Shown one piece after another: positions 42,073 to 51,093 of a stretch of DNA of 64,000 nucleotides. Source of the DNA: Dehalobacter alkaniphilus (GTDB taxonomy: Bacteria; Bacillota; Desulfitobacteriia; Desulfitobacteriales; Syntrophobotulaceae); the NCBI GenBank assembly GCA_040500365.1, contig CP148031.1:2108001-2172000 (forward strand). The letters run 5' to 3'. The first letter of the stretch is position 1, and each line of letters opens with the position of its first letter. The notes under the pieces are model-generated. The model was not told where the DNA came from and searched no databases. It saw only the letters and a list, made by a program, of their open reading frames with translations. The position numbers and the translations under genes were made by a program.

Positions 42073-42912
42073 CTATTTTACAACATGAGCTGTCAACTGC
42101 ATTAATGTGCTGCGGTTTTTCACCCCGGAGAGATTCTCACCCGTAATTTGCTCTCCTGCTTTTAATACTGTACCGTCCTCAAGCTGAATGTCATTATTCA
42201 GCGTTTTTCCGAGCAGGAACTGAAGCTGGCGCTGCTCAAAGACATTGAAATCCTCCGGATATATGATTGTCCCGCTATTTTCAGCTGTCTTCAGCAAACT
42301 TTCACTCTTACCGAACTGTTCGATTTTCTTCTTCAGAAGCTCTTTTTCACTCAAGGCCGGGCTCTCCTTACCGCTCGATGGCTCGGATGCCTCTGACGCC
42401 TTGTTTCGTTCCGGCTTGATCAGTTCCTTGGCTTGTTTTCCTGCAGAAGGATTGTCATCAATCAGAATGATCTCCTTACCGTACGTAATCACGTGATCAC
42501 ACTTAAATTCGCTGCATTTCCCCTGCGGATCAACAACCTCACAGGCTGCAATCGTTCCGGTTGTTTCATTGAACAGTATTTCCTTCACCTGACCTATCAG
42601 GCACCCCCGGGTCGTCAGAACCTGAGAACTAACGACCTTGACATCTTTTTTTAGAAGTTCCACAGCAAGGTCGTTATGCGCAACATCTTGAACAACGGTG
42701 CTGTCATTGATGATTAATGCATAATCCCCTAATCCCAGGATATCGGCGTAAGCGATTAATCTTGCACCAAAATAATCTGACGGCTGGTCGATAACAAAGA
42801 AAGCCAAACTCCCATCCTCAGAATTGATGATGATGTCTTTGACAGTGCTGATTTGCTTTCCTTCATTTATGCTGATAATTTTCAAGCCCCGAATTTCTGC
42901 CGAAGACTTCAT
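42073..42912 (-). CDS. PRC-barrel domain protein (two barrels)
   Basis: A 279-residue protein with PRC-barrel units at the N-terminus (SAEIRGLKIISINEGKQIST with VKDIIINSEDGSLAFFVIDQ) and in the middle (VVSSQVLTTRGCLIGQVKEI with LFNETTGTIAACEVVDPQGK). A charged, Lys/Glu/Ser-rich segment (about 170-205) links to a C-terminal part with GTIIYPEDFNVFEQRQLQFL, LGKTLNNDIQLEDGTVLKAG and EQITGENLSGVK, another beta-rich barrel-like domain. It differs from the shorter PRC protein at 14.4 kb. Function unknown; coupled to the downstream DUF948-like gene by a 12-base gap. Confidence 0.8.
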   Translation of the reverse strand: MKSSAEIRGLKIISINEGKQISTVKDIIINSEDGSLAFFVIDQPSDYFGARLIAYADILGLGDYALIINDSTVVQDVAHNDLAVELLKKDVKVVSSQVLTTRGCLIGQVKEILFNETTGTIAACEVVDPQGKCSEFKCDHVITYGKEIILIDDNPSAGKQAKELIKPERNKASEASEPSSGKESPALSEKELLKKKIEQFGKSESLLKTAENSGTIIYPEDFNVFEQRQLQFLLGKTLNNDIQLEDGTVLKAGEQITGENLSGVKNRSTLMQLTAHVVK

Positions 42913-43028
42913 TTTCCGATATCCTCCCGCCTATTAAAAATGACTGTCATTACACTCTGGATGTAGTTCTACAATCATACAAAATTCTCCTTCTTTATCG
43001 AATAAAATACATATACAACCTTATTGCT

Positions 43029-44477
43029 TCAATAACTGAATAAGGTCCATATGAGGCTGAAACAAAGTGCAGCCAGCCAGGGCAGCACATTCAGCCGGAC
43101 AATCTGTGCGGCTTCCGTTTGGGTGACTGCACTAACAATAGCCGGAAATCCCCATGGAATCACTGCAGCGTCTGTCCAGATCGCCGTAACCTGTCCCAGA
43201 ACGGCCAAAGGAACGGCTGAAATTCCGGCCGCCTGGCCGAGAGCCGCCGCAATCCCGCCGGTTAACGGCAGAGCAGCGAAACCGGATCCGCTCATTGCCC
43301 CCAATACCGCTGTCAGCATCACCAGCAAAGCACAGGAATACTTATTAAGCACCACGATACCAGATAACTTATAGGCCAGCTGTTCCAGATAGCCCGCCCC
43401 TTGGTGCAGCAGGACATTTTCATAACCGGAATGCGTCCCGAGGAGGAAGAAACCTGATATTACAACGATCGGGGCAAATACCTCCATCGAAAACTTCATC
43501 CCAGTCTGGATATGACGCCCAAAAGTATTAAAAGATGTCTTATAATCAGTCAAAATCGTGCCAAAAATTAGGACAAGCAGCGTTACGCCGCCGATAACCG
43601 CTACAGCACTGTCTCCCCGCAGTCTACCATAGATCAGCCAGATCACTGCCAACAAGTAAAATGCAGCTGCTGCCAGGGCCAGGACCGTTCTTTTTCTTTT
43701 CTGAATCTGATGATTTTGCTTTGTCGGAGGAAGTACATCAAGTTCTTTTTGCTGCTCCTCCCCCTTCTGCCCGTCCAGTAGTTCCCTGTTGTCTGCCACC
43801 ACGTACGCAGGAATGTTTTTCTTCTGCTGGACCAGCATCATCCGAAAGCCAATCAAAGAAGCGATGATCCCGCTTCCGCATACAAGCGGCAGAGACTGCC
43901 GTAAGACCTGCTCCAGAGCGACGCCGGCTGACCTGGCGCTAAGACTGGGCGCACCCTGAATCACGTAATCACCTGCCAGCGCAATTCCTTCGCCAAAAAT
44001 GCATAGACCAACCGCCAAACCAAGCGGAGGGATCCGGCTGCGGTGAATCAGTGGAAGGATCAAAGCCCCCAGCAGGGAAACTGCAGGCGTTGGCCACAGA
44101 AATAAACTAAAGGTAAGCAGCATGACCCCTGCGAGCCAGTACAAATAAGCGGCATTTTTAATCTTCAGAATTGGCTTGATCAGGATGGTTTCCGTTTTCG
44201 TTTCTTTCAGCATGCCGGTCATAGCGACCACCAATCCGATCAGCAGGATGATCGGAAGCAGATCCGCAGCTGTCAGGAGAAACCCCCGAAAGGCAGCCTG
44301 AATTCCCCCAAAGAAGCTGCCGGTATCCAGCACGCCTACGGCCAGAAGTCCAATGGCAGCAATGATTACCGGTTTTTTCTTAAAAGAAATGGCGATTATG
44401 ATCAAAAGAATAAAAGCAAAGTAAACGAGCATGCCGGGACTTGGCAAACGACTTTCACTTCCTTTTCCAAAAGACAA
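43029..44477 (-). CDS. Multi-pass permease of unknown substrate (ion-transporter superfamily type)
   Basis: A 482-residue membrane protein with about 11-12 hydrophobic segments and a cytoplasmic loop (about residues 220-250, DNRELLDGQKGEEQQKELDV). MKFSMEVFAPIVVISGFFLL and GAMSGSGFAALPLTGGIAAA, then LGQAAGISAVPLAVLGQVTA and IWTDAAVIPWGFPAIVSAV, suggest a two-fold repeated transporter with discontinuous helices, like GntP, DcuC or CitM relatives. I cannot name the substrate. It is monocistronic and divergent from the downstream flavoprotein gene, separated by 51 bases. Confidence 0.7.
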   Translation of the reverse strand: MSFGKGSESRLPSPGMLVYFAFILLIIIAISFKKKPVIIAAIGLLAVGVLDTGSFFGGIQAAFRGFLLTAADLLPIILLIGLVVAMTGMLKETKTETILIKPILKIKNAAYLYWLAGVMLLTFSLFLWPTPAVSLLGALILPLIHRSRIPPLGLAVGLCIFGEGIALAGDYVIQGAPSLSARSAGVALEQVLRQSLPLVCGSGIIASLIGFRMMLVQQKKNIPAYVVADNRELLDGQKGEEQQKELDVLPPTKQNHQIQKRKRTVLALAAAAFYLLAVIWLIYGRLRGDSAVAVIGGVTLLVLIFGTILTDYKTSFNTFGRHIQTGMKFSMEVFAPIVVISGFFLLGTHSGYENVLLHQGAGYLEQLAYKLSGIVVLNKYSCALLVMLTAVLGAMSGSGFAALPLTGGIAAALGQAAGISAVPLAVLGQVTAIWTDAAVIPWGFPAIVSAVTQTEAAQIVRLNVLPWLAALCFSLIWTLFSY

Positions 44478-44528
44478 ATGCTATACTTTTTTATGGGTTG
44501 AATCATTTGAAATGAGAGGACTATGATC

Positions 44529-45911
44529 ATGAAACATTATGATATCGGTATTGTCGGCGGTGGAATCTCCGGTATAATGTGTGCCTATGAACTGATCAAA
44601 CACAACCCTAAGCTTAATATCTGCATTTTTGAAAAAGGAAACAGTATACGCGACCGAAAATGCCCCCTAACCGAAAACAAATCAGTAAAATGTGCCAATT
44701 GCCCGACCTGTGCGATCATGGAGGGGTTCGGAGGGTGCGGTTCCTTTTCTGACGGAAAATATAATTTTACCACCGAATTTGGTGGCTGGCTGAATGAGTA
44801 TGTCTCCAATGACAATGTCATGGATCTGATAGAGTATATGGATTCCATTCTTGTTGACTTTGGTGCAACGACCAAACGTTTCAGTACCCAGACTCCCAAA
44901 GCGCGCGAAATCGGAAAAATTGCACTCCAAAATGATCTTCATCTTCTCCAGGCCGAAGTCAAACACCTTGGCACTGAGAATAATCTTAAAATCATGACCA
45001 ATATCTTCAACTTTTTAAAAGACAAAGTTGAAATCAGACATAAGACAGAAATCATCGATATCTCCCAGGATCAAGACAGGTATATTTTGTCCGCAGCCAG
45101 TGGGGAATATTCCTGTGACCGTCTGGTCTGCGCGGTTGGCCGGGTTGGAAGCGAGTGGTTTACTTCATTATGCAGGAAAATGAATATTCCGATGACGAAC
45201 AATCAAATTGATCTCGGCGTCAGAGTCGAACTTCCTTACGAAGTGTTCAGTCAGATCACCGATGAAGTCTACGAGGCTAAGTTGCATTACTACACCCGGA
45301 AATACAATGATCTGGTCAAAACCTTCTGCATGAATCCCCAGGGACATGTCGTCACAGAAAATACCGTCGGCGTACTTACTGTAAACGGTCACAGCTATTC
45401 CGACGATAAACTGAATAGCAACAATACCAATTTTGCGCTGCTGGTCTGCAATAAATTTACTTCTCCGTTCAACGAACCATTAAAGTATGGCAAATATATC
45501 GCCACGCTTTCCAACATGCTTGGCGATGGTGTCATCGTTCAGCGCTTCGGCGACCTGATTAAAGGCCGGCGGACAAATGAAAAAAGAATGATGAAATCAT
45601 TCACCAAACCCACTTTGCAATCCGCGAACGCCGGTGATCTTGGACTTGTCCTTCCGAAACGCCATCTCGATAATATCATTGAAATGATCTATAAACTGGA
45701 TAAAATCGCACCCGGGACGGCGAACTATGATACATTGCTTTACGGCGTTGAAGTGAAATTCTATTCGGCCAGGCCACAGTTAAATAAACAACTTGAAACG
45801 AAGTATCCGAATTTTTATGCGATCGGCGACGGCGCGGGGATTACACGCTCCCTGTCCCAATCCGCAGCCAGCGGCATCTACGTCGCCCGCAATATACTAA
45901 AGAAGGCTTGA
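44529..45911 (+). CDS. NAD(P)/FAD-dependent oxidoreductase (HI0933-like or dehydrogenase-like)
   Basis: A 460-residue flavoprotein starting at ATG 44529, nine bases after GAGAGGA; another ATG lies two codons upstream. YDIGIVGGGISGIMCAYELI is the FAD-binding GxGxxG segment, followed by the cysteine-rich CPLTENKSVKCANCPTCAIM, which includes CANCPTC. VGRVGSEWFTSLCRKMNIPM, then FYAIGDGAGITRSLSQSAAS with GIYVARNI, form the C-terminal FAD contacts. This matches a conserved family of predicted FAD-dependent dehydrogenases in clostridia. The cysteine pairs could hold a metal or act in redox chemistry. Substrate unknown. Confidence 0.8.
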   Translation: MKHYDIGIVGGGISGIMCAYELIKHNPKLNICIFEKGNSIRDRKCPLTENKSVKCANCPTCAIMEGFGGCGSFSDGKYNFTTEFGGWLNEYVSNDNVMDLIEYMDSILVDFGATTKRFSTQTPKAREIGKIALQNDLHLLQAEVKHLGTENNLKIMTNIFNFLKDKVEIRHKTEIIDISQDQDRYILSAASGEYSCDRLVCAVGRVGSEWFTSLCRKMNIPMTNNQIDLGVRVELPYEVFSQITDEVYEAKLHYYTRKYNDLVKTFCMNPQGHVVTENTVGVLTVNGHSYSDDKLNSNNTNFALLVCNKFTSPFNEPLKYGKYIATLSNMLGDGVIVQRFGDLIKGRRTNEKRMMKSFTKPTLQSANAGDLGLVLPKRHLDNIIEMIYKLDKIAPGTANYDTLLYGVEVKFYSARPQLNKQLETKYPNFYAIGDGAGITRSLSQSAASGIYVARNILKKA

Positions 45912-46006
45912 AGCTTAGCTGGCTTATAGGTTTTGGCTTATCTGCGGGCTATAATACCGCTTTTCGGCTATTGGCCCGTAAATCTGCATGCTAGAAACTA
46001 TGTAAA

Positions 46007-46687
46007 CTATAGATTGCTTTCTAGGTAGTCGAGAGCTTCTTCTATACAGGGGTAGCTGCTGATACCTTCCGCAGCGGCTGCATCCCCGATCATAAGGAAA
46101 TCGTTTGTTTCGTCTTTCATTGGCAAATCCACAATCGTATTTCCAAATACAATGACTTCCTCACTGCGAATACCAAGGATCTCTTTGACCACAGCAAGGG
46201 CCCGACCCTTGCTGTTTTCTTTGGGCATGACCTCTACACAATCATCGTATCGATTGATTTTATACTTATTTCTCTTCACCGGTTCTAGAGCTTGTACTGC
46301 CTGATACAATAAATTAACCGTGGAAAAATCCTTAGGTGTGGCAGTCAGCATCGTCTGATTGGGCTGGAACCAGAGATCCGGAAATTTTTTCAGAAGGTCT
46401 TGCTTCATTACCTCACCTACCTGGTGCGGGATAGCTTCAAGCTTTTTCTCCCATTTACGCAGCGGCTCAAAAATAACGCCGCCGTTTTCTCCCGCAACCA
46501 AAGGTTGACAGATTCCAATTCCCCTGGCCAATCCTGCCAGATAGGAAGTCGTCCGACCGGAAATAAAAACAATTCTGATCCCCTGACGTTCCAGCGATCT
46601 TAATTTACAGGCTACCTGGGCAGTAATCGGATCGTCCGTCGGTGCCAGGGTGCCGTCAATATCAAATACAGCAAGCTTGATTTCTAT
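46007..46687 (-). CDS. HAD-superfamily phosphatase (Cof-type) with a non-standard start codon
   Basis: About 226 residues if the frame is read from 46687. EIKLAVFDIDGTLAPTDDPI has the DxDGT nucleophile motif, FISGRTTSYL is motif II, NKYKINRYDDCVEVMPKENS-KGRAL carries the motif III Lys, and VIVFGNTIVDLPMKDETNDF is motif IV. There is no ATG, GTG or TTG in frame upstream of the DxDGT motif; AAGGAGG lies eight bases before an ATA codon at 46687. Translation from a rare AUA (or AUU two codons earlier) is proposed; starting at the first TTG (46531) would leave the enzyme without its catalytic motif. Confidence 0.7.
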   Translation of the reverse strand: MEIKLAVFDIDGTLAPTDDPITAQVACKLRSLERQGIRIVFISGRTTSYLAGLARGIGICQPLVAGENGGVIFEPLRKWEKKLEAIPHQVGEVMKQDLLKKFPDLWFQPNQTMLTATPKDFSTVNLLYQAVQALEPVKRNKYKINRYDDCVEVMPKENSKGRALAVVKEILGIRSEEVIVFGNTIVDLPMKDETNDFLMIGDAAAAEGISSYPCIEEALDYLESNL

Positions 46688-46834
46688 GCTAATCCCCTCC
46701 TTGATAGTCGAACACTTTCTAATACACCAAAGAACTGACCGTATAGTTGTATCCCGAAGGAGATTTTCTAATTCAATATTTATTTTTATTAACCAATTAT
46801 TTGACTTCTCTTCATATTCGCCAATATGTAGCCT

Positions 46835-47839
46835 TCAAATATTTTGTTTGCTGTTCTCCTTAAAAAGAAAAGACACCTTGGGTTCAACCATCCATTTAAA
46901 CAAAGTTCTGATTCCGTTCAAGGCCAGGATGATTGCCAGCGCTGCCCCAAGTATTATTACCAACGCTCGCTGCGGTCCTGTCTGCAAAATCTGATAAAAC
47001 CCGTATGCAACAAGGGCCTTTACGATCAATCCATGAAGCAGATACGTATACATCGTATTGCGCCCCAACGTTGAAACCAGAGGAATCTTCCTGCCAGGCA
47101 CCAGCAGCAGCAGGCTCAGACCTAAAACTGCAGCCAGCAGGTAAATACCTGCGCGGTATATACCTGCAAACCATTCCGTATCGCCTAGCGCCTGATAAGA
47201 TGCGCTTCCATAAAACCATGAAATGGTATAATTCTGACCAAAATAACAGAAGGTCAGAAAAGCCAGCAGCATAACACCGACAGCAGCGAAGCGCCAATTT
47301 CTCGTCAACAGCTTTTCCAGATGCTTTTTCTCAAAATAAAAGCCTGCCAGGAAAAACGGAAAGAAAACAACAATCCGCGACAGACTCGCGTAGTAACCCA
47401 GCTCACCCGTATATCCGGCAATAAGGCCGAAAAGAAATGTAACAGGCAGCGCATATCTGATCCTGACCACATAAGGCAGTGCCGCTTTCCAAATAATCAT
47501 GCTGAATAAAAACCACATCATCCAGTACGGTGTAAAAAAAGTAAAATGCAGGCTTTCCTTATGGAAAATCCAAAAGTCAAAAACGGAATAGATCATTTCG
47601 AAAATAACATAGGGTATTACCAGCTTGCTGATAATTTTTATCTCATATTTCGGATCATCAATATTCTTGGCAAAATAGCCGGAAATAAAAACAAACAACG
47701 GCATATGAAACGAATAAATGAACGCATAAATGGATTTGAAGATTGGAATATAAATGAGCGGTTCAATCATATGACCGACAACCACCAAAACAATCAGCAC
47801 GAATTTCAGGTTGTCGAAGTACGGATCTCTTTGATTCAT
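46835..47839 (-). CDS. Acyltransferase family 3 membrane protein
   Basis: A protein of about 334 residues (start at ATG 47839; a longer frame reaches 47908) with 9-10 membrane helices. RDPYFDNLKFVLIVLVVVGH has the D..K....V.GH pattern with the catalytic His, as in OafA/NodX-type acyltransferases. IYSFHMPLFVFISGYF and FWIFHKESLHFTFFTPYWMM, then WFLFSMIIWKAALPYVVRIR and FFPFFLAGFYFEKKHLEKLL, fit the same family, as does TLGRNTMYTYLLHGLIVKAL. Such enzymes move acyl groups onto sugars or peptidoglycan at the membrane. Natural target unknown; monocistronic. Confidence 0.86.
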   Translation of the reverse strand: MNQRDPYFDNLKFVLIVLVVVGHMIEPLIYIPIFKSIYAFIYSFHMPLFVFISGYFAKNIDDPKYEIKIISKLVIPYVIFEMIYSVFDFWIFHKESLHFTFFTPYWMMWFLFSMIIWKAALPYVVRIRYALPVTFLFGLIAGYTGELGYYASLSRIVVFFPFFLAGFYFEKKHLEKLLTRNWRFAAVGVMLLAFLTFCYFGQNYTISWFYGSASYQALGDTEWFAGIYRAGIYLLAAVLGLSLLLLVPGRKIPLVSTLGRNTMYTYLLHGLIVKALVAYGFYQILQTGPQRALVIILGAALAIILALNGIRTLFKWMVEPKVSFLFKENSKQNI

Positions 47840-47980
47840 CCTCTGTGCCTGTTCCTTTCTTAGCCTAATGTTTAACCCAATTTCATATGTTCTGATTATA
47901 TCATTCATTTTTCTAATAATCTCAGAATTTTTGATAAATGAATCGTTTTATGTATGACTTAATAAAACCTAACAAGGTAG

Positions 47981-48087
47981 GGCTACGCAATATATAAGCC
48001 GCTTCCGGCATGTTGCGCCCTCCTTGGCGCAAACAGCCGCGCTGCGCAATCCATGCTCCGCTTACGCTGGTTATATATTGCATAGCC
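47981..48087. repeat. GC-rich palindromic element, family B copy 2
   Basis: Arms GGCTACGCAATATATAA (47981-47997) and TTATATATTGCATAGCC (48071-48087) pair over 16 of 17 bases. The core, read on the minus strand, contains AAGCGGAGCATGGATTGCGC and GCGCGGC, then CCAAGGAGGGCGCAAC and GCCGGAAGCGG. These match AAGCGGAGCATGGATGCGG, GCGCGGCC, TCAAGGAGGACGCAAC and GCCGAAAGCGG of the 8.3-kb copy. The outer arms differ between copies. Confidence 0.8.
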
Positions 48088-48120
48088 TAATCTCTGGCTT
48101 TTATTAGCAGATTTTTTTAG

Positions 48121-48615
48121 TTACTTTCTGCCGGGAGCCCATATTCTGGGTGATTTTGCAGCTGTACTGGTTCCATGTATGGTCACATTAATTGTTTGGG
48201 TATCAATGCCGAAGATTTTTATAAATACGCAATCATAGGTATCTGTAAGATTAATATCCAATTCGTAATTTCGTTCTGTTTCCGTCAGTTTTGTCTGATA
48301 ATAATCTACGTTTACCTGGCCTTCATCCAGTCCATTTAATACTGCATAGGTGTCAGCAATATCATTTAGCGTTGCTTCAGGATTTTCTGAATGATCGATC
48401 GCCAATGTTTCATTAAAACGCGCATCTCTGATTATTTGTCCAACCTCAAACAGGTGTAAACGATTTAAGTACATCCCGCCAATATCCACAACAAGTCCTG
48501 TAAATCCAAACAATACAATTAACAGGACAGCAAATAGAATTGTGATATTTCCATCTTCATTTTTTAACAGTTTACGCATCGGCAAGCAAACGCTTTTAGG
48601 CATATTGCCACCCAC
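48121..48615 (-). CDS. TadE/TadG-like pilus protein with N-terminal helix
   Basis: A 164-residue protein. The N-terminal hydrophobic segment NEDGNITILFAVLLIVLFGF followed by TGLVVDIGGMYLNRLHL matches the minor-pilin-like TadG/TadE group (a G-N-I-T... helix with a conserved Asp/Glu at about +5). The remaining domain is small and probably extracytoplasmic, ending GTSTAAKSPRIWAPGRK. It is the third of three TadE-like genes in a row. A start at a downstream ATG (MRKLLKNEDG) is possible. No TadA/B/C motor genes are within this window. Confidence 0.7.
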   Translation of the reverse strand: MGGNMPKSVCLPMRKLLKNEDGNITILFAVLLIVLFGFTGLVVDIGGMYLNRLHLFEVGQIIRDARFNETLAIDHSENPEATLNDIADTYAVLNGLDEGQVNVDYYQTKLTETERNYELDINLTDTYDCVFIKIFGIDTQTINVTIHGTSTAAKSPRIWAPGRK

Positions 48616-48644
48616 CTACTTTCTGACCTAACACGCTTAATTTG

Positions 48645-49199
48645 CTAACCTTCTTTTGTCATAATCAGTCGATTTTTTTCAAGGTTTTTCGTAAATGTCA
48701 GCTGTTCTCCGAATATCACTTTTCCTACCGGAGTCAACGGTTCAACTGTATAAACTAAACTGGCTGTGATCTGCGCAAATCTCCATTTTTTTGTATTTTG
48801 ATCTGTACCGCCGCCACTTTTGGGCGTGTAGTAGTCTTTCTTTTCAGTCCAACATTTTAACTTGGCATCACTCACAGACAATGCTTCCTCATCAACCAGC
48901 GCCGATGTCTTTTTCATTGCCTCTTTTATTGCTTTTTTGGCAGATTCTCCACTGATTGTTTGGGAATAATCACTATCATAGCTTATACTCATTGTCCAAG
49001 ACGCATTGCGATAAGCATAATCAAAAGTAAGATACTTATTCATCATCCACCCTAAATCTATCACAGCAAACGTTAACATTAGAAATAAAGGAAGTACCAG
49101 GGCAAATTCAACAAGTGCCTGTCCATTTTTATTTTTTAGCACCCGCATCAAATTGAACACCCTTCCCTTCAAACGTATCTGTTCCATATCTCTAACCAT
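48645..49199 (-). CDS. TadE-like pilus assembly protein
   Basis: A 184-residue protein with the TadE signature KNKNGQALVEFALVLPLFLM at residues 22-42, which combines a short basic leader, Gly-Gln, a conserved Glu and a hydrophobic helix. LTFAVIDLGWMMNKYLTFDY then follows. The C-terminal domain has ITASLVYTVEPLTPVGKVIF. The start overlaps the end of the upstream TadE gene by eight bases. TadE is a pseudopilin of Flp (Tad) pili. Members in Firmicutes often occur as isolated pairs or triplets without the secretion ATPase, as here. Confidence 0.82.
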   Translation of the reverse strand: MVRDMEQIRLKGRVFNLMRVLKNKNGQALVEFALVLPLFLMLTFAVIDLGWMMNKYLTFDYAYRNASWTMSISYDSDYSQTISGESAKKAIKEAMKKTSALVDEEALSVSDAKLKCWTEKKDYYTPKSGGGTDQNTKKWRFAQITASLVYTVEPLTPVGKVIFGEQLTFTKNLEKNRLIMTKEG

Positions 49200-49692
49200 C
49201 CTCAGGATACCCCTCTAAAAACACCTGTGAAGTAAATGTTGACAATACCCTAAATTCATCACCAAAAAACAATTTTGACTGCGGCATGAGCACCGGTACG
49301 TCATATTCCAAGGTTACTGTCGCGTTAAAATAGGTATAATAGCTTGGTAATTCTTGAAATCGAGATCCTTTGTTCGCATGATACGTATAATTTTTTCGTT
49401 TTGTTTCTCCAGCTTTGGCCTCAATGGTTAACTGATCAAAATCCAATCTGTCTGTATAATCACTAATGGAATTTTTAATTTGTTGATTGATATTTGTCTT
49501 ACTGGTAACTTGCCGGATTCCCTCATTTGCTGCACTCTGTACCAATACTTGCGCATCGACAATTCGTCCGGCATCCAGAATAAAACCAAGAAACAGCAGT
49601 AAAATAGGTAAAACCAGTGCAAATTCCACCATAGCCTGACCTTTTTTGCATCCCCGTATTTTTCTTAAACTTATAAATTCTCTGATCTTCAT
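49192..49692 (-). CDS. TadE-like pilus assembly protein
   Basis: A 166-residue protein, first of three TadE-like genes. GCKKGQAMVEFALVLPILLL (residues 14-33), then FLGFILDAGRIVDAQVLVQS, is the processed helix with its conserved Glu. The rest is a soluble domain: QVLVQSAANEGIRQVTSKTN and NATVTLEYDVPVLMPQSKLF. The 400-base gap upstream (49693-50086) carries a remnant of repeat family A and no gene. Related to the next protein, suggesting duplication. Confidence 0.82.
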   Translation of the reverse strand: MKIREFISLRKIRGCKKGQAMVEFALVLPILLLFLGFILDAGRIVDAQVLVQSAANEGIRQVTSKTNINQQIKNSISDYTDRLDFDQLTIEAKAGETKRKNYTYHANKGSRFQELPSYYTYFNATVTLEYDVPVLMPQSKLFFGDEFRVLSTFTSQVFLEGYPEDG

Positions 49693-49986
49693 ATTTTACC
49701 GCCCAGCATCAATATAATCAGCTTCTGCCATATGCTGCCATTTGTTAAGCCTTGCTCTATTTTTACAATATATTTACGTTTAGTTTACAATCATTTTACA
49801 TTTGGTTTTATATGGATTCTATCTGTAAAAACTCAGACCCTCAAGAGGAAATTTGTCGAAATGATGTCTTCTGCAAGAAATTGATACTTTCGGACTATTT
49901 TTGTTTCCCAATAGTACTAGTAGATTGATCCACGCGTTCTCAGCACCTGCATATTTTGCGTAAAAAAAAGGCCCCTGAGGGTCTCT

Positions 49987-50012
49987 CGTACCTTATCAAC
50001 ACTAATTCATAT
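49987..50012. repeat. Single terminus of repeat family A (remnant)
   Basis: CGTACCTTATCAACACTAAT plus TCATAT resembles CTAGTACCTTGTAACACCTA plus AAATTATCATAT from the 37.7-kb copy (right end, reverse complement). No second arm is found within 150 bases. In the same gap, minus-strand CCCTCAGGGG and eight T's (about 49960-49984) resemble a weak terminator of yigZ. Otherwise nothing is seen between 49693 and 50086. Confidence 0.5.
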
Positions 50013-50086
50013 AAACCTCCGAGAAAAATTTTTGTATCATAAAGGCGAAGAAATGAGCAATACCGGCAAATTTACCTGATAATTTT

Positions 50087-50713
50087 CTATACGGTAACCG
50101 GCTTTAATACAGCCCCAGCATCCTTCCAGGAAACCTGCCCGTTGGTGAATTCATCCAGCCAGCTGATAAAAGTATCCTGATCTCCATCCCGGATATATAC
50201 TTCAAGATCAATTTCTTCACTAAACTTTTCATTGCCGCTTTCTATGCCCTTTTGCTTCAGGCCGTACCGGATCTGTTCAAACCAGGAGTACGGAATCCGG
50301 AGTACATAGATCCGGTGCGGAACGAGCTGGGCAATCGCTGTGTTCTCCAATGCGAGGCGGGCTGTCCCGCCATAGGCTCTTGTAAGTCCACCGGTACCAA
50401 GCAGGATCCCGCCAAAATAACGCACAACAATGATCTGGATGTTCCAGAGCTGCCGGTGCTGGAGCAGCTCCATGACAGGCCTTCCCCCTGTACCCTGCGG
50501 TTCGCCGTCATCTGAGGCTTTCTCAATCCTGCCTTCGTGAATACGGTAAGCGTAGACATAATGGCGGGCATTCGGAAGGGCTTCCCGGATTTCCTTGATA
50601 TTTTTTTCAGCTTCGGCCGTGCTTTCAATATATTTGACCAAAGCGATAAACCTTGATTTCTCAATGACTTTTTCGGCCTCTGTCTCTCTCTCAATTATTT
50701 TAAATGTTTCCAC
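50087..50713 (-). CDS. yigZ: YigZ/IMPACT family protein
   Basis: A 208-residue protein. The N-terminal IMPACT domain shows EKVIEKSRFIALVKYIESTA, then NARHYVYAYRIHEGRIEKAS and DDGEPQGTGGRPVMELLQHR, and QIIVVRYFGGILLGTGGLTR is the family signature. A C-terminal DUF1949-like domain follows (about residues 140-205). Family members in yeast regulate Gcn2-type translation control; bacterial YigZ function is unknown though it resembles an RNA-binding fold. It stands alone. Confidence 0.92.
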   Translation of the reverse strand: METFKIIERETEAEKVIEKSRFIALVKYIESTAEAEKNIKEIREALPNARHYVYAYRIHEGRIEKASDDGEPQGTGGRPVMELLQHRQLWNIQIIVVRYFGGILLGTGGLTRAYGGTARLALENTAIAQLVPHRIYVLRIPYSWFEQIRYGLKQKGIESGNEKFSEEIDLEVYIRDGDQDTFISWLDEFTNGQVSWKDAGAVLKPVTV

Positions 50714-50932
50714 TTCTCGTCCCCACCATTAACTTAATTATAGTTTCAGTCAGCGCCTATGTTCTAATATTAACATAGATTTCAACTTATATCCTTTAAT
50801 ATCCTTTAACTCCTTTTTTACACTAGGACCGAACATAAAAAAGCCAGGATCTTCTCCTGGCTTACAGTTGATTCTATATTTCCCCCTGCCGATAGGTACT
50901 GGCAAACTTCCGGGTAGCACGGATCATTTATT

Positions 50933-51076
50933 TTAAAAGACTGACAGCAAAATGACATAAGCAAAAATCATTTCCTGTCCGATATCCCAATTCATTCCCA
51001 TTGCGGGGTCCTTGTCTGCGAGTTCCGGATGCTCTTTAAGGATATCACTCCAAGAGATCAACAATTGTTCTTCCAT
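50933..51076 (-). CDS. Small ORF (47 aa) downstream of the UroD-type methyltransferase
   Basis: A 47-residue reading frame that starts at ATG 51076 with a strong RBS (AGGAGGTG, eight bases upstream), 17 bases after the methyltransferase stop. The sequence begins MEEQLLISWSDILKEHPEL, then ADKDPAMGMNWDIGQEMIF, and ends in a hydrophobic stretch AYVILLSVF. It is acidic at the front and hydrophobic at the back. No family is recognised. The strong RBS and tight position make it a probable real small protein, possibly a partner of the methyltransferase pair. Confidence 0.6.
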   Translation of the reverse strand: MEEQLLISWSDILKEHPELADKDPAMGMNWDIGQEMIFAYVILLSVF

Positions 51077-51093
51077 CGTGAGGCACCTCCTAT

